Of a DNA stretch of 64,000 nucleotides, positions 55,183-63,508 are shown piece by piece. Positions within the stretch are counted from its first letter, which is position 1. Every line of letters starts with the position of its first letter. Both the position numbers and the translations under genes were made by a program. The notes beneath the pieces are model-generated. The model saw only the letters and a program-made list of their open reading frames with translations, was not told the origin of the DNA and ran no database searches. This stretch comes from Bacteroidota bacterium (GTDB lineage Bacteria; Bacteroidota; Bacteroidia; Bacteroidales; Lentimicrobiaceae). The stretch spans positions 1-64,000 of the forward strand of contig WSXX01000013.1 in assembly GCA_009773515.1 (NCBI GenBank), given 5' to 3'.

Positions 55183-56328
55183 CTAGCAACCAATATACCT
55201 TGAAATGACTAACCGTTGTATTTCGGAGGTGCCTTCACCAATCTGAAGCAATCGCTGATCGCGGTAAAATCTTTCAATGGGGTAATCTTTCATCAGGCCA
55301 TATCCACCATGAATCTGAACGGCTTCGTCGGCCACTTCTTTGGCTATTTCGGAGCAGTAAAGTTTGGCCATGGCTGATTCTTTGGCAAATGGCTGATTGG
55401 TATCTTTCAGCCAGCAAGCTTTATAGAGCAGGTTTCGGGCAAGTTCAATTTTCATAGCCATATCGGCAAGTTTAAAGGAAATTGCCTGAAATTTTGAAAT
55501 AGACTGCCCGAACTGCTTGCGCTCTTTTGCATATGCAAGGGCAAGTTCAAAGGCTCCCTGTGCGCAACCCAGCCCCATAGCAGCAATGGAAAGCCGGCCT
55601 GAATCAAGGGTTGAAAGCATGATTTTTGAGCCTTCACCAATCTTTCCAAGCACATTCTCTTCCGGAACGCGACAATCGTCGAAGAAAAGCTGTGCCGTAT
55701 CTGAAGCGCGCCACATCATTTTGCCGTGCATGGTTTGTCGGGTGAAACCAGGCGTATCTTTATCAACCAGAATGGTGGTAAATTCCTTTTTACCCTGTTT
55801 TTCACCGGTTACCGCCTGAACGGTTGCACCCATTGAAATATCGGCAGAACCATTGGTAATAAAAATTTTGGAGCCATTGATCACCCATTCACCGTTCTCA
55901 AGGGTAGCGCGTGTTTTTGAACCTCTGGAATCTGATCCGGCATCGGGTTCGGTTAAACCGAAGGCCCACAAAGCATCGCCGGAACAAAGTTGAGGCAGGT
56001 ATTTCATTTTCTGCTCTTCGGTGCCGTAATAATACAATGGCCCGACGCCCAGAGAGTTGTGTGCTGCCAATGTAGCTGCCTGAGAGCCGTCGATTCGGGC
56101 AAGTTCCTCTACCGCTATAATATAGGAAATGTAATCCATCTCCTGTCCGCCATATTTTTGTGGAAGGTAAATGCCAAACAAACCCAGTTCTCCCATTTTA
56201 CGGGTTAGTTCAACTGAGAACTCAGCTTTTTCGTCGAGTTCCTGTGCTACCGGCTTTATTTCACGCTCAGCAAAATTGCGAACGGTTTCCCGGATCATTT
56301 GATGCTCTTCACTCAGGTTAAAGTCCAT
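55183..56328 (-). CDS. Acyl-CoA dehydrogenase (isovaleryl-CoA dehydrogenase by context)
   Basis: 381 residues from MDFNLSEEHQMIRETVRNFA; an ATG at 56364 lies in the module 5 repeat and is rejected. FAD/acyl-CoA motifs: ALTEPDAGSDSRG, KIFITNG, RKQFGQSISKFQAI, QIHGGYGLMKDYPIERFYRD. The catalytic base is Glu365 in GEGTSEIQR, the short/medium-chain position. Canonical isovaleryl-CoA dehydrogenases have a non-acidic residue there and a Glu in LDLER, which here reads LDSGR. Placement between HMG-CoA lyase and methylcrotonyl-CoA carboxylase argues for isovaleryl-CoA (or another branched acyl-CoA) as substrate. Electrons go to ETF. Confidence 0.9.
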   Translation of the reverse strand: MDFNLSEEHQMIRETVRNFAEREIKPVAQELDEKAEFSVELTRKMGELGLFGIYLPQKYGGQEMDYISYIIAVEELARIDGSQAATLAAHNSLGVGPLYYYGTEEQKMKYLPQLCSGDALWAFGLTEPDAGSDSRGSKTRATLENGEWVINGSKIFITNGSADISMGATVQAVTGEKQGKKEFTTILVDKDTPGFTRQTMHGKMMWRASDTAQLFFDDCRVPEENVLGKIGEGSKIMLSTLDSGRLSIAAMGLGCAQGAFELALAYAKERKQFGQSISKFQAISFKLADMAMKIELARNLLYKACWLKDTNQPFAKESAMAKLYCSEIAKEVADEAVQIHGGYGLMKDYPIERFYRDQRLLQIGEGTSEIQRLVISRYIGC

Positions 56329-56340
56329 AATATTTAATTT

Positions 56341-56376
56341 TTTGCCACTAAGTCTCAAAGGCACAAAGGCTCACTA
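56341..56376. repeat. GCCAC-AAGGCACAAAGGCTC-type repeat, left flank of module 5
   Basis: TGCCACTAAGTCTCAAAGGC, then ACAAAGGCTCACTAAA. An inverted related copy lies at 56836-56862 across the GxxExxY gene. Confidence 0.75.
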
Positions 56377-56392
56377 AAATTTTTAAATGTTT

Positions 56393-56788
56393 TTACCTGA
56401 TAAACCTCTTTATTCCATCTTTAATTAAAGGAACATTAAAATTTATCAGATATCCGAGCCGTTTATCTGTTAAACGTAAGTGACTGATTACTTGTGATAC
56501 CCATACAGGATTTATTGTTTCAACCGCTTTTAATTCGCAAATTACCAAATCATTCACTATTACATCCAATCGCAACCCTTCTTCAAAAATAAGCCCATCA
56601 AAAACAATCGGTATATCGAGTTGTCGTTTTGTCTCAAAACCCGCTTTGGTGAGAACATGACAAAAACAAACTTCATATACTCTTTCCAATAGACAAGGTC
56701 CAAGTTCCTTATGAACAAGGTATACTGCTTCAACGACTGCTTTTCCAATTCTTTCTTCTTCTTCTGTAAGTTTATGATATTGAAGCAT
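56393..56788 (-). CDS. GxxExxY family protein, module 5
   Basis: 131 residues. The family hallmark is GPCLLERVYEVCFCHVL, with LRLDVIVNDLVICELKAVET and a C-terminal GYLINFNVPLIKDGIKRFI, the GxxExxY/PDDEXK_3-like fold. The D...ExK spacing (LDVIVNDLVICELK) is nuclease-like, but activity is unproven. It sits between the acyl-CoA dehydrogenase and carboxylase alpha genes in the operon's direction, bracketed by inverted short repeats like the four-helix-bundle modules. Confidence 0.88.
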   Translation of the reverse strand: MLQYHKLTEEEERIGKAVVEAVYLVHKELGPCLLERVYEVCFCHVLTKAGFETKRQLDIPIVFDGLIFEEGLRLDVIVNDLVICELKAVETINPVWVSQVISHLRLTDKRLGYLINFNVPLIKDGIKRFIR

Positions 56789-56835
56789 TTTAACTTAATT
56801 TAAGACGGATAATCTTGAAAATATCTTTGTGTAAC

Positions 56836-56862
56836 TTAGAGGCTTAGTGCCTTTGTGGCATA
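56836..56862. repeat. Inverted counterpart repeat, right flank of module 5
   Basis: GGCTTAGTGCCTTTGTGGCA is the reverse complement of TGCCACAAAGGCACTAAGCC, matching the 56341 flank with some rearrangement of the CACTAAG/CAAAGG subunits. It ends 5 bp from the carboxylase alpha stop. Confidence 0.75.
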
Positions 56863-56866
56863 AAAA

Positions 56867-58840
56867 TTATTCCAGCTGCACCAACCTTGCACTACCGTCA
56901 ACCATATCTCCTTCCTTCACCAAAAGTTTTTCAACCACACCATCTGCAGGGCAAAGGATATTGTTCTCCATTTTCATCGCTTCAACAACCATCAGAACCT
57001 GATTTTTACTGACTTCTTCTCCTTCTGAAACCATGATTTTCAGGACTCTTCCCGGCATAGGAGAAACAATGTTTTTGTTGTCAATGTTCATGGTTCCGGT
57101 TTCAGCAAATGTAACATTTTCAGGGCCGGCCATATCGGGGCGTTCCACCAGAAAATCAAAACCTTTATACGTAACCGGGAAACGTCCTTTCTCATCCTCC
57201 CCAATATAAATCAAGTGACTGACGCCATTCAGACTAAGCTTTGACTGTAAATTTGCCGAGGTAAGCACTGCTTCTCCTTCGGTTTCGCCCAGCATGAAGC
57301 GAATGTGCCCGTTTATATTTTTCAGTATCCTGATTTTAAAATTCTTACCATCCAAAGTTACAGCCGGTTGCTGAATGCTGCGCCAGTAACCTATGGTTTG
57401 CCAGATGTTACCGGGGTTTTCGTGTTTTACAGCAAGGCTTTTCATAAAACCAGCCATCAACGGAACCTCAGGGGTTAGTGAAGATTTCAGACCTTCGGCA
57501 AACTCAATTAAAGTTTCCAGATGATCATCAATATACCTTGTAGTGATTGTGTTTTCAATAAACGAAGGGTGATGCATCATACCAACAAGAAATGAAATGT
57601 TGGTGTGTATTCCCTGAACCGCATAATTTTCAAGAGCAGAGATCATCCGCAGCCTTGCTTCTTCGCGGGTTTCGCCTTGGGTGATAAGCTTGCCGATCAT
57701 CGGATCGAAAAACGAATGAATTTGTCCGCTGCCGGCAATCTCCATGCTGTCAACCCTTATGTGCGGGCCGTATGGTTCATGATAAAGATTGATAAAGCCC
57801 GGTGAAGGCATAAAGTTGTTGGCAGGGTTTTCAGCATAAATCCTGCATTCAATGGCATGGCCGCGTTGTTTCAGATCCTGCTGTTTATACCGTAGCGGTT
57901 CGCCGGCGGCTATGTGCAATTGTTCTTCAATCAAGTCAACACCTGTGGTCATTTCCGTTACCGGATGCTCCACCTGAATACGGGTATTCATCTCAAGGAA
58001 GAAATAATTCAGATCGCTGTCAACCAGAAATTCAATGGTTCCGGCGCTGTAATATCCGATTGAGGAAGCCAGTTTAACAGCCGAATTGCACATTTTTTCA
58101 CGGACTTCAGGTGTGAGGGTTGGCGAAGGAGCTTCTTCCACAATTTTCTGATGACGCCGCTGGGCAGAACATTCACGTTCAAAAAGATGAACCATATTGC
58201 CATGTTTATCGCCCAGCACCTGAACCTCAATATGGCGTGGATTTTCAACAAATCTTTCAATATAAATGGTTCCGTCGCCAAAGTAATTCAGGGCTTCACG
58301 CGAAGTGGTTTCAAGCGCCGAGGCCAATTCTTCTTCGGTGCGGACAATGCGCATCCCTTTTCCGCCGCCACCTGCAGCCGCTTTAATCAGCATCGGGAAA
58401 CCGACATTCGCATGGTTTTTCAGCAATTCATCAGGCGCACCCGTAATGCCATTGGTTACCGGCACTCCAAGCTTTACAGCAACCGCACGGGCGGCAATTT
58501 TATTTCCCATCGCCCTTACGGAATCCGCTGAAGGCCCGACGAAAAGGAAACCTTGGCGTTCGCAGGCTTCAGAAAACAAAGGGTTTTCGGAAAGGAAACC
58601 ATATCCGGGATGTACGGCTGTGGCAGCGGTTTTTTTGGCTGCAGCCAGAATAGCTTCAATATTAAGATATGTCTCCGCGAGGCTTTCACCCGGAAGCAGC
58701 ACAGCTTCATCGGCTTGCAGCACATGTTGCGCCGAACTGTCATATTGCGAATAAACTGCAACGGTTGAAATACCCATGTGGCGGGCAGTTCTTTGAATTC
58801 TGAGGGCGATTTCGCCACGGTTGGCTATTAATAGTTTCAT
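56867..58840 (-). CDS. mccA: Methylcrotonyl-CoA carboxylase alpha (biotin carboxylase/biotin carrier) subunit
   Basis: 657 residues. Biotin carboxylase domain (about 1-445): KLLIANRGEIALRIQRTARH, AAGGGGKGMRIV, ERECSAQRRHQKIVEEAPSP, FLEMNTRIQVEHPVTEM. A BT-type linker domain precedes the biotinyl domain, with VEAMKMEN carrying biotin on Lys623. With the beta subunit it carboxylates 3-methylcrotonyl-CoA to 3-methylglutaconyl-CoA. The assignment over propionyl- or acetyl-CoA carboxylase rests on the surrounding leucine genes. Confidence 0.92.
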   Translation of the reverse strand: MKLLIANRGEIALRIQRTARHMGISTVAVYSQYDSSAQHVLQADEAVLLPGESLAETYLNIEAILAAAKKTAATAVHPGYGFLSENPLFSEACERQGFLFVGPSADSVRAMGNKIAARAVAVKLGVPVTNGITGAPDELLKNHANVGFPMLIKAAAGGGGKGMRIVRTEEELASALETTSREALNYFGDGTIYIERFVENPRHIEVQVLGDKHGNMVHLFERECSAQRRHQKIVEEAPSPTLTPEVREKMCNSAVKLASSIGYYSAGTIEFLVDSDLNYFFLEMNTRIQVEHPVTEMTTGVDLIEEQLHIAAGEPLRYKQQDLKQRGHAIECRIYAENPANNFMPSPGFINLYHEPYGPHIRVDSMEIAGSGQIHSFFDPMIGKLITQGETREEARLRMISALENYAVQGIHTNISFLVGMMHHPSFIENTITTRYIDDHLETLIEFAEGLKSSLTPEVPLMAGFMKSLAVKHENPGNIWQTIGYWRSIQQPAVTLDGKNFKIRILKNINGHIRFMLGETEGEAVLTSANLQSKLSLNGVSHLIYIGEDEKGRFPVTYKGFDFLVERPDMAGPENVTFAETGTMNIDNKNIVSPMPGRVLKIMVSEGEEVSKNQVLMVVEAMKMENNILCPADGVVEKLLVKEGDMVDGSARLVQLE

Positions 58841-58846
58841 GATGGG

Positions 58847-58877
58847 AATTTCTAATTTCTAATTTCTAATTTCTAAT
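58847..58877 (+). repeat. ATTTCTA heptamer array, left flank of module 3
   Basis: Four ATTTCTA units directly upstream of the carboxylase alpha start; the reverse unit TAGAAAT flanks the other side of module 3. Confidence 0.9.
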
Positions 58878-58948
58878 GTCGATGTGTCGAACATTTGAAA
58901 TTGAAAATAGTAATGGGAGAATGATTAAACTATTTTTTGAAAAAAGTA

Positions 58949-59302
58949 TCATTTGGTTTTTGTTTTTTGGTAAATCGAATTGAAAATCAGGTTCAATTCA
59001 TGAGCTTCTTTTTGTAAGACAGAAGATTCCAATACTTTTTCAGGTACTGCAACATTGATCATTCTGAGAAAGAAGCTTGACTCTTTTGACTCTTTTCTGC
59101 AAATCGAAATTTTATGCCTGAAATCAGGTTTACTTTCGGCATTATCTGCTTCAGCATAATTTGCTCCAACGCTAGTACCTGCCTTAACTAACTGATATAT
59201 TAGAGGAGTTGTAACAACAGTTCTGGGCAGTGAAATACAGAATCTTATGATATTCTCCCCAAAAATAGATGTTCTCTCCAAAAGATCATAAGTCCTGTTC
59301 AT
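58949..59302 (-). CDS. Four-helix-bundle protein (S23/IVP-like), module 3
   Basis: 117 residues, the most diverged of the four. VKAGTSVGANYAEADNAESK stands for the family's SxxxxANIxEGxGR motif, followed by HKISICRKESKESSFFLRMI. Inverted TAGAAAT arrays bracket it. Its first ~10 codons are repeated twice more downstream of its start, at about 59407 and 59549, as part of a junction duplication. Same direction as the flanking operon genes. Confidence 0.82.
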   Translation of the reverse strand: MNRTYDLLERTSIFGENIIRFCISLPRTVVTTPLIYQLVKAGTSVGANYAEADNAESKPDFRHKISICRKESKESSFFLRMINVAVPEKVLESSVLQKEAHELNLIFNSIYQKTKTK

Positions 59303-59697
59303 CTCTACTATTGTTTAGAAATTAGAAATTAGAAATTCCATAGGGCTTTTCTTTTTTCCAAAAACGCCGCCATTCCTTCCTGTCCTTCTTCTGAGGCACG
59401 GATTTGTTCTCTCCGAAAGATCATAAGTCCTGTTCATCTCTACTATTTTTTAGAAATTAGAAATTAGAAATTAGAAATTCCATAGGGGTCTTCTTTTTTC
59501 CAAAAACGCCGCCATTCCATCCTGTCCATCTTCTGAGGCGCGGATTTGTTCTCTCCAAAAGATCATAAGTCCTGTTCATCTCTAATATTTTTTAGAAATT
59601 AGAAATTAGAAATTAGAAATTAGAAATTCCAAAGGGCTTTTCTTTTCTCCAAAAACGCCGCCATTCCTTCCTGTCCTTCTTCTGAGGCACGGATTTC
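59271..59697. repeat. Triplicated junction: 5' end of module 3 gene + TAGAAAT array + 3' end of the hydratase gene
   Basis: Three ~136-149 bp units (59271-59406, 59407-59548, 59549-59697). Each joins the first codons of the four-helix-bundle gene to the last ~23 codons of the hydratase gene through TAGAAAT repeats, with 3, 4 and 5 heptamers respectively. Only the outermost ends belong to intact genes. A tandem duplication initiated within the arrays explains this. Confidence 0.9.
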
Positions 59698-60411
59698 CGC
59701 TATCATTTTAGCAGTGTAGCTCAGTGCTTCTTCAAGTGTGATTTTATTGGATACCTGATCAATCAGAGTTTTGCATTGCGACATGGCTTTGGGGCCGCTG
59801 CTCATCAGCAGGGCAATCAGTTCATTGAGGTAGGTTTCCAACTCATCGGCTGAAAGCGATTTATTCACCAGCCGAAAACGTTCAGCTTCCGGTCCATTGA
59901 CTCTTTTTCCGGTGAGCATCAGTTCGCGGGCGCCATATTCACCAACACGCTTAATTACGTAAGGCGAAATACATGCAGGCACAATTCCGATTTTAACTTC
60001 CGAAAGTGAAAATACAGTTTCATTATCGCAAATGGCCATATCGCAAGCGGCAAGCAAACCGTTGGCACCGCCTATCGCAGCACCGTGAACCACTGCAATG
60101 GTGGGTTTGCTGCAACTGTATATGGCATAGAAACAGTCAGACAATTGCAGACTTTCTTTGTAATTCTGTTCGTAACTGTATTTTGCCACATCGCGCATCC
60201 AGTTGAGGTCAGCGCCTGCACAAAATGATTTTCCGTGACCACGGAGCAGAACAACCCTGATGTTGTCCATTTTGTTGATTTCAGTGAAAATCTCAAGCAC
60301 TTCCGAAATCATCACTTCATTAAATGCATTGTGTATCTGGGGGCGGTTAAGCCAAACGGTTGCTATTTGGTTCGTGATTTCAATTTCTATGGTGTTGAAT
60401 TTTGTGTTCAT
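59620..60411 (-). CDS. liuC: Enoyl-CoA hydratase family, probable methylglutaconyl-CoA hydratase
   Basis: 263 residues, crotonase fold. Oxyanion-hole segments GKSFCAGADLNWM and VVHGAAIGGANGLLAACDMA; the SLSEVKIGIVPACISPYV segment carries the catalytic Glu region typical of AUH-type hydratases. Hydrates 3-methylglutaconyl-CoA to HMG-CoA, between the carboxylase and HMG-CoA lyase steps. The last ~23 codons are present two extra times downstream as fragments in the triplicated junction, but the full-length gene is intact. Confidence 0.92.
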   Translation of the reverse strand: MNTKFNTIEIEITNQIATVWLNRPQIHNAFNEVMISEVLEIFTEINKMDNIRVVLLRGHGKSFCAGADLNWMRDVAKYSYEQNYKESLQLSDCFYAIYSCSKPTIAVVHGAAIGGANGLLAACDMAICDNETVFSLSEVKIGIVPACISPYVIKRVGEYGARELMLTGKRVNGPEAERFRLVNKSLSADELETYLNELIALLMSSGPKAMSQCKTLIDQVSNKITLEEALSYTAKMIAEIRASEEGQEGMAAFLEKRKALWNF

Positions 60412-60433
60412 GATTTGTTTTTTTTAAGAGTGT

Positions 60434-60477
60434 GAAGTAAGAATTATGAGGTAGGAAGTAAGAGGTAAGAAGTGAGT
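60434..60477 (-). repeat. GAGGTAAGAAGTAAG-type array, left flank of module 4
   Basis: Irregular heptamers (GTAAGAA, GTAGGAA, GTAAGAG, GTAAGAA) between the hydratase start and the four-helix-bundle stop; the inverted form is at 60908-60952. Confidence 0.8.
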
Positions 60478-60499
60478 TTTAGATTTAAGATGTAAGGAA

Positions 60500-60874
60500 C
60501 TACTTCCATCGTTCTTCGAGTCGCCAGAGTTTACCTCCTAAAGTTTCGTACTCTGGGAAAAAGGCATCGAATTGTTCTATAGAAATGTAATTGCAATCAC
60601 GGGCAAACATTAGCCAGGATTTTGTTTCTTCAAGAGAGCCATTGGCATCTACCAATTGTTTTTTAAAATAAAGCGGATATTTCCTTTTCCCCCACCCTTC
60701 GGCAATATTGGCAGCAACAGATCTCGATGATCGCCGGATTTGATCTGTCAATGAGTATCTTTCTTCAACCGGGAAGCTGGCGCTTATCCAAAAAATATCC
60801 ATTGCAAGTTTATGTGCTAAACGATACACTTCGAGATCCATAAATGATCTGATAGGCTTAAATCCTGTTTCCAT
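60500..60874 (-). CDS. Four-helix-bundle protein (S23/IVP-like), module 4
   Basis: 124 residues. DLEVYRLAHKLAMDIFWISA and the signature QIRRSSRSVAANIAEGWGKR are diagnostic; LVDANGSLEETKSWLMFARD completes the third helix. A second ATG 11 codons in (MDLEVYRLAHKL) may be the true start. Lies between carboxylase beta and the hydratase in the operon's direction, bracketed by inverted heptamer arrays. Confidence 0.88.
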   Translation of the reverse strand: METGFKPIRSFMDLEVYRLAHKLAMDIFWISASFPVEERYSLTDQIRRSSRSVAANIAEGWGKRKYPLYFKKQLVDANGSLEETKSWLMFARDCNYISIEQFDAFFPEYETLGGKLWRLEERWK

Positions 60875-60907
60875 AATATGCTGATTATTAATGATTAGCG
60901 GTTTTTT

Positions 60908-60952
60908 TCTTACCTCCTACCACTTACTTCCTACCTCTTACCTCCTACATCC
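60908..60952 (+). repeat. CTTACCTCCTACCACTTAC-type array, right flank of module 4
   Basis: Reverse-oriented version of the 60434-60477 repeat, ending at the carboxylase beta stop. A gene-free array of the same class is at 22019-22061. Confidence 0.82.
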
Positions 60953-60954
60953 GT

Positions 60955-62640
60955 CTACATCCTAAACACCCCAAACCTCGTCTCCTCCCAATGTTTATTC
61001 ATCGAAGCTGAAATGCCCATTGCCAGAATCTTCCGTGTATCAACCGGGTCAATAATACCGTCGTCCCACAGGCGTGCTGTGCTGTAGTAAGCCGAGCCTT
61101 CTTCTTCGTATTTTTTCAGGATAGATTGGCGAAGTGCTTCGCGTTCAGCATCGGGCAAAGTTTTTCCTTTTGCTTTGAGTTGATCTTCCTTTACAGTGAT
61201 CAGAACCCCGGCAGCCTGCTCGCCGCCCATCACCGATATTTTTGAATTTGGCCACATAAACAGAAGCCGGGGTTCGTAAGCGCGACCGGCCATCGCGTAA
61301 TTTCCGGCACCGAAACTGCCACCGAAAACCACCGTAAACTTTGGCACACGGGCATTTGCTACAGCATGTACCAGTTTAGCTCCGTCGCGGGCAATTCCTT
61401 TGCGTTCGTATTCGCGGCCAACAATAAAGCCGGTAATGTTTTGCAGAAACAGAATGGGAACTTTTCGTGATGTGCAGAGTTCAATAAAGTGAGCACCTTT
61501 CAACGCGGTTTCGCCGAAAAGCACGCCATTGTTCGCCAGTATTCCAACCGGAAATCCCATAATGTGCGCAAAACCGGTGGTGAGGGTAGGAGCGTAGCGG
61601 GCTTTAAATTCGTGAAAACGGCTGCCATCAACAATCCGGGCGATGATTTCTTTTGAGTCAACCGGTTTGCGCAGGTCAAGCGGAGCAATGCCGTATAATT
61701 CTTCGGGATTGTAATAGGGTTCTTCAATGGGCTGAAGATCAAGAGGCTGTCGGTCAGCAACTTTAAAAGTGCGGAAAATATCGCGGCAGATGCGAATGGC
61801 ATGCTGGTCATTCTCAGCCATGTGATCTGCAACTCCGGAGATGCTGGTATGAACATCCGCGCCGCCCAGCTCTTCGGCGGTGACTTCTTCGCCTGTTGCA
61901 GCCTTTACCAGTGGAGGTCCGCCAATAAAAATGGTGCCTTGATTGCGCACAATGATGGTTTCGTCGCTCATGGCCGGGACGTAAGCGCCGCCAGCTGTGC
62001 AACTTCCCATCACAATGGCAATTTGCGGAATCCCTTCAGCCGACATACGCGCCTGATTGAAGAAGAACCGCCCAAAATCATATTTATCCGGAAAAACCTT
62101 TGACTGTTCCGGAAGAAAAACGCCGCCCGAATCCACCATATACACGCAGGGTAGGTGGTTTTCCATGGCAATTTCCTGAGCCCGGACGTGTTTTTTTATG
62201 GTTTCCTGCACATAAGTTCCCCCTTTAATGGTGGCATCGTTGGCCACGATCATGGTTTCGCGGCCATGAACTACACCAATGCCGGTAATGATTCCGGCAG
62301 ATGGAAACTCATTGTTGTGAATGCCGTTGGCCGCCATGGCTGAGAGTTCCAGAAATGGCGTATTCGGATCAACCAGCAGATCGATGCGTTCGCGGGCCAG
62401 CAGTTTGCCTCGTTCTTTATGTTTTTTAACAGCTTGCTCAGGCGCACCGTTTATGGTATCGGCCATGCGCTGCCTGTATTGCCCCAGCAGTTGCTGGTAG
62501 GCTTCAAAATTTGAACGGAATTCCGCCGATTTTGTGTCAATTTTAGATTCTATCCTGTACAAAGCTGGGAGGGTTTTTGTGATTTCCTGATAACTGATTG
62601 CTAAAATAGGGAATTTAAGCTTCAAAGCATTAAACACCAC
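60955..62640 (-). CDS. mccB: Methylcrotonyl-CoA carboxylase beta (carboxyltransferase) subunit
   Basis: Up to 561 residues. Carboxyltransferase motifs: [94 protein letters not shown] and [19 protein letters not shown]. These closely fit methylcrotonyl-CoA carboxylases. The 62640 ATG gives about 25 residues more than the usual N-terminus; a TTG start just before [14 protein letters not shown] is a good alternative. It is the most upstream leucine-pathway gene of the run. Confidence 0.93.
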   Translation of the reverse strand: MVFNALKLKFPILAISYQEITKTLPALYRIESKIDTKSAEFRSNFEAYQQLLGQYRQRMADTINGAPEQAVKKHKERGKLLARERIDLLVDPNTPFLELSAMAANGIHNNEFPSAGIITGIGVVHGRETMIVANDATIKGGTYVQETIKKHVRAQEIAMENHLPCVYMVDSGGVFLPEQSKVFPDKYDFGRFFFNQARMSAEGIPQIAIVMGSCTAGGAYVPAMSDETIIVRNQGTIFIGGPPLVKAATGEEVTAEELGGADVHTSISGVADHMAENDQHAIRICRDIFRTFKVADRQPLDLQPIEEPYYNPEELYGIAPLDLRKPVDSKEIIARIVDGSRFHEFKARYAPTLTTGFAHIMGFPVGILANNGVLFGETALKGAHFIELCTSRKVPILFLQNITGFIVGREYERKGIARDGAKLVHAVANARVPKFTVVFGGSFGAGNYAMAGRAYEPRLLFMWPNSKISVMGGEQAAGVLITVKEDQLKAKGKTLPDAEREALRQSILKKYEEEGSAYYSTARLWDDGIIDPVDTRKILAMGISASMNKHWEETRFGVFRM

Positions 62641-62671
62641 GAATTTTGCGTTGTTCAGGTTTGCTTCTTGA

Positions 62672-62808
62672 AAATATGGAAATCAGAAACCGCTAATGAT
62701 CATTTTTCTATTTATGGAGATGCTAGAAAAGAGGAATTCAGGGAAATATTAAATAATCTAAAGATCGATAATTGGATACGTTATGTTAACAAGGAATCAA
62801 TCAATTGA
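62672..62808 (+). pseudogene. Possible gene remnant (C-terminal coding fragment)
   Basis: A + strand frame with protein-like composition (IYGDARKEEFREILNNLKID, then NWIRYVNKESIN) ends in TGA at 62806-62808. It has no start or upstream body, because the carboxylase beta gene occupies that space, and it overlaps the HEPN gene's 3' end. May be the tail of a displaced gene; weak evidence. Confidence 0.25.
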
Positions 62809-63173
62809 ATAAACTTTCTGGCTTCAGGTATGAGGATATTGAGTTGAGATTCATCAAACTCAATAAAATCAGCGTAATCACCTTTTTGACGTAAAGCAAA
62901 AAGATCTGAATAAAAAGCGCCCCATCTTTTATCAATAATTCCTGTTACAATAAACATTAAACCAAATTGTGTTTTTACGCCGGAATGGGTGCGGGTTTTT
63001 ATACTTTGTTTTGAAAGTAAAGCTAGAACAGCGTAAAAGCATGCGTAATATACCCGGTTCATTGATGAATTCCAACTTCCTTCATGTGAAAGAATTTCTG
63101 CATCGCGAAGAGTCTCCCTGGCTTTATTAAGTCGGTAACGAATATATTCTTTTTCATTAAAAACACTAGTCAT
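62781..63173 (-). CDS. HEPN domain protein (UPF0332-like), partner of the MNT gene
   Basis: 130 residues, all-helical. YRLNKARETLRDAEILSHEG, NSSMNRVYYACFYAVLALL and RTHSGVKTQFGL match the HEPN/UPF0332 family. HEPN proteins paired with minimal nucleotidyltransferases form toxin-antitoxin-like modules in which HEPN may be an RNase restrained by nucleotidylation. Its ATG overlaps the upstream MNT stop by 4 bp (63170-63173), the classic coupled order MNT-HEPN. Toxicity is not demonstrable from sequence. Confidence 0.85.
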   Translation of the reverse strand: MTSVFNEKEYIRYRLNKARETLRDAEILSHEGSWNSSMNRVYYACFYAVLALLSKQSIKTRTHSGVKTQFGLMFIVTGIIDKRWGAFYSDLFALRQKGDYADFIEFDESQLNILIPEARKFIQLIDSLLT

Positions 63174-63487
63174 ACTGCAATACCTTCGTTAACAACATTC
63201 TGGTAAAAGTCGGTAACTTTAAATATGGCATTCCACTCAATCCTGTTAAAAACAAAAACTGAAAACGCCTCTCCCAGACTAAGCTCAAGGTCATAAAGAT
63301 GATGCCTGAATGTTCTTTCCCGTTCAAAAGTAGCTTCATCATCAATCAGAATCAGGATATCCCAGTCGGAATCTGTTTGCTCATCACCGCGTGCACGACT
63401 TCCATACAGGATAATTTCAGCCTGCGGATCAATCTGATTGACACTGTCCCTGATCAGATTCAGTATTTTCTTTGTTGATTCTTTCAC
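63170..63487 (-). CDS. Minimal nucleotidyltransferase (MNT), partner of HEPN
   Basis: 105 residues with the Pol-beta superfamily motif YGSRARGDEQTDSDWDILIL (GS...DxD). In MNT-HEPN pairs the MNT protein is the antitoxin or modifier that adenylylates the HEPN partner. Translationally coupled to the HEPN gene by a 4-bp overlap. The start is preceded by an AT-rich leader. Confidence 0.88.
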   Translation of the reverse strand: MKESTKKILNLIRDSVNQIDPQAEIILYGSRARGDEQTDSDWDILILIDDEATFERERTFRHHLYDLELSLGEAFSVFVFNRIEWNAIFKVTDFYQNVVNEGIAV

Positions 63488-63508
63488 AAAACAAAGATAA
63501 GTAAAAAA

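Noticed and set aside
55002-55208. + strand frames of repeated PFSTSLVPFQRPSS
   Set aside because: Pure translation of the 20-bp tandem array plus adjoining sequence.
59303-59619. Extra copies of the hydratase C-terminus and four-helix-bundle N-terminus as separate genes
   Set aside because: Each fragment is only about 10-23 codons and belongs to the triplicated junction.
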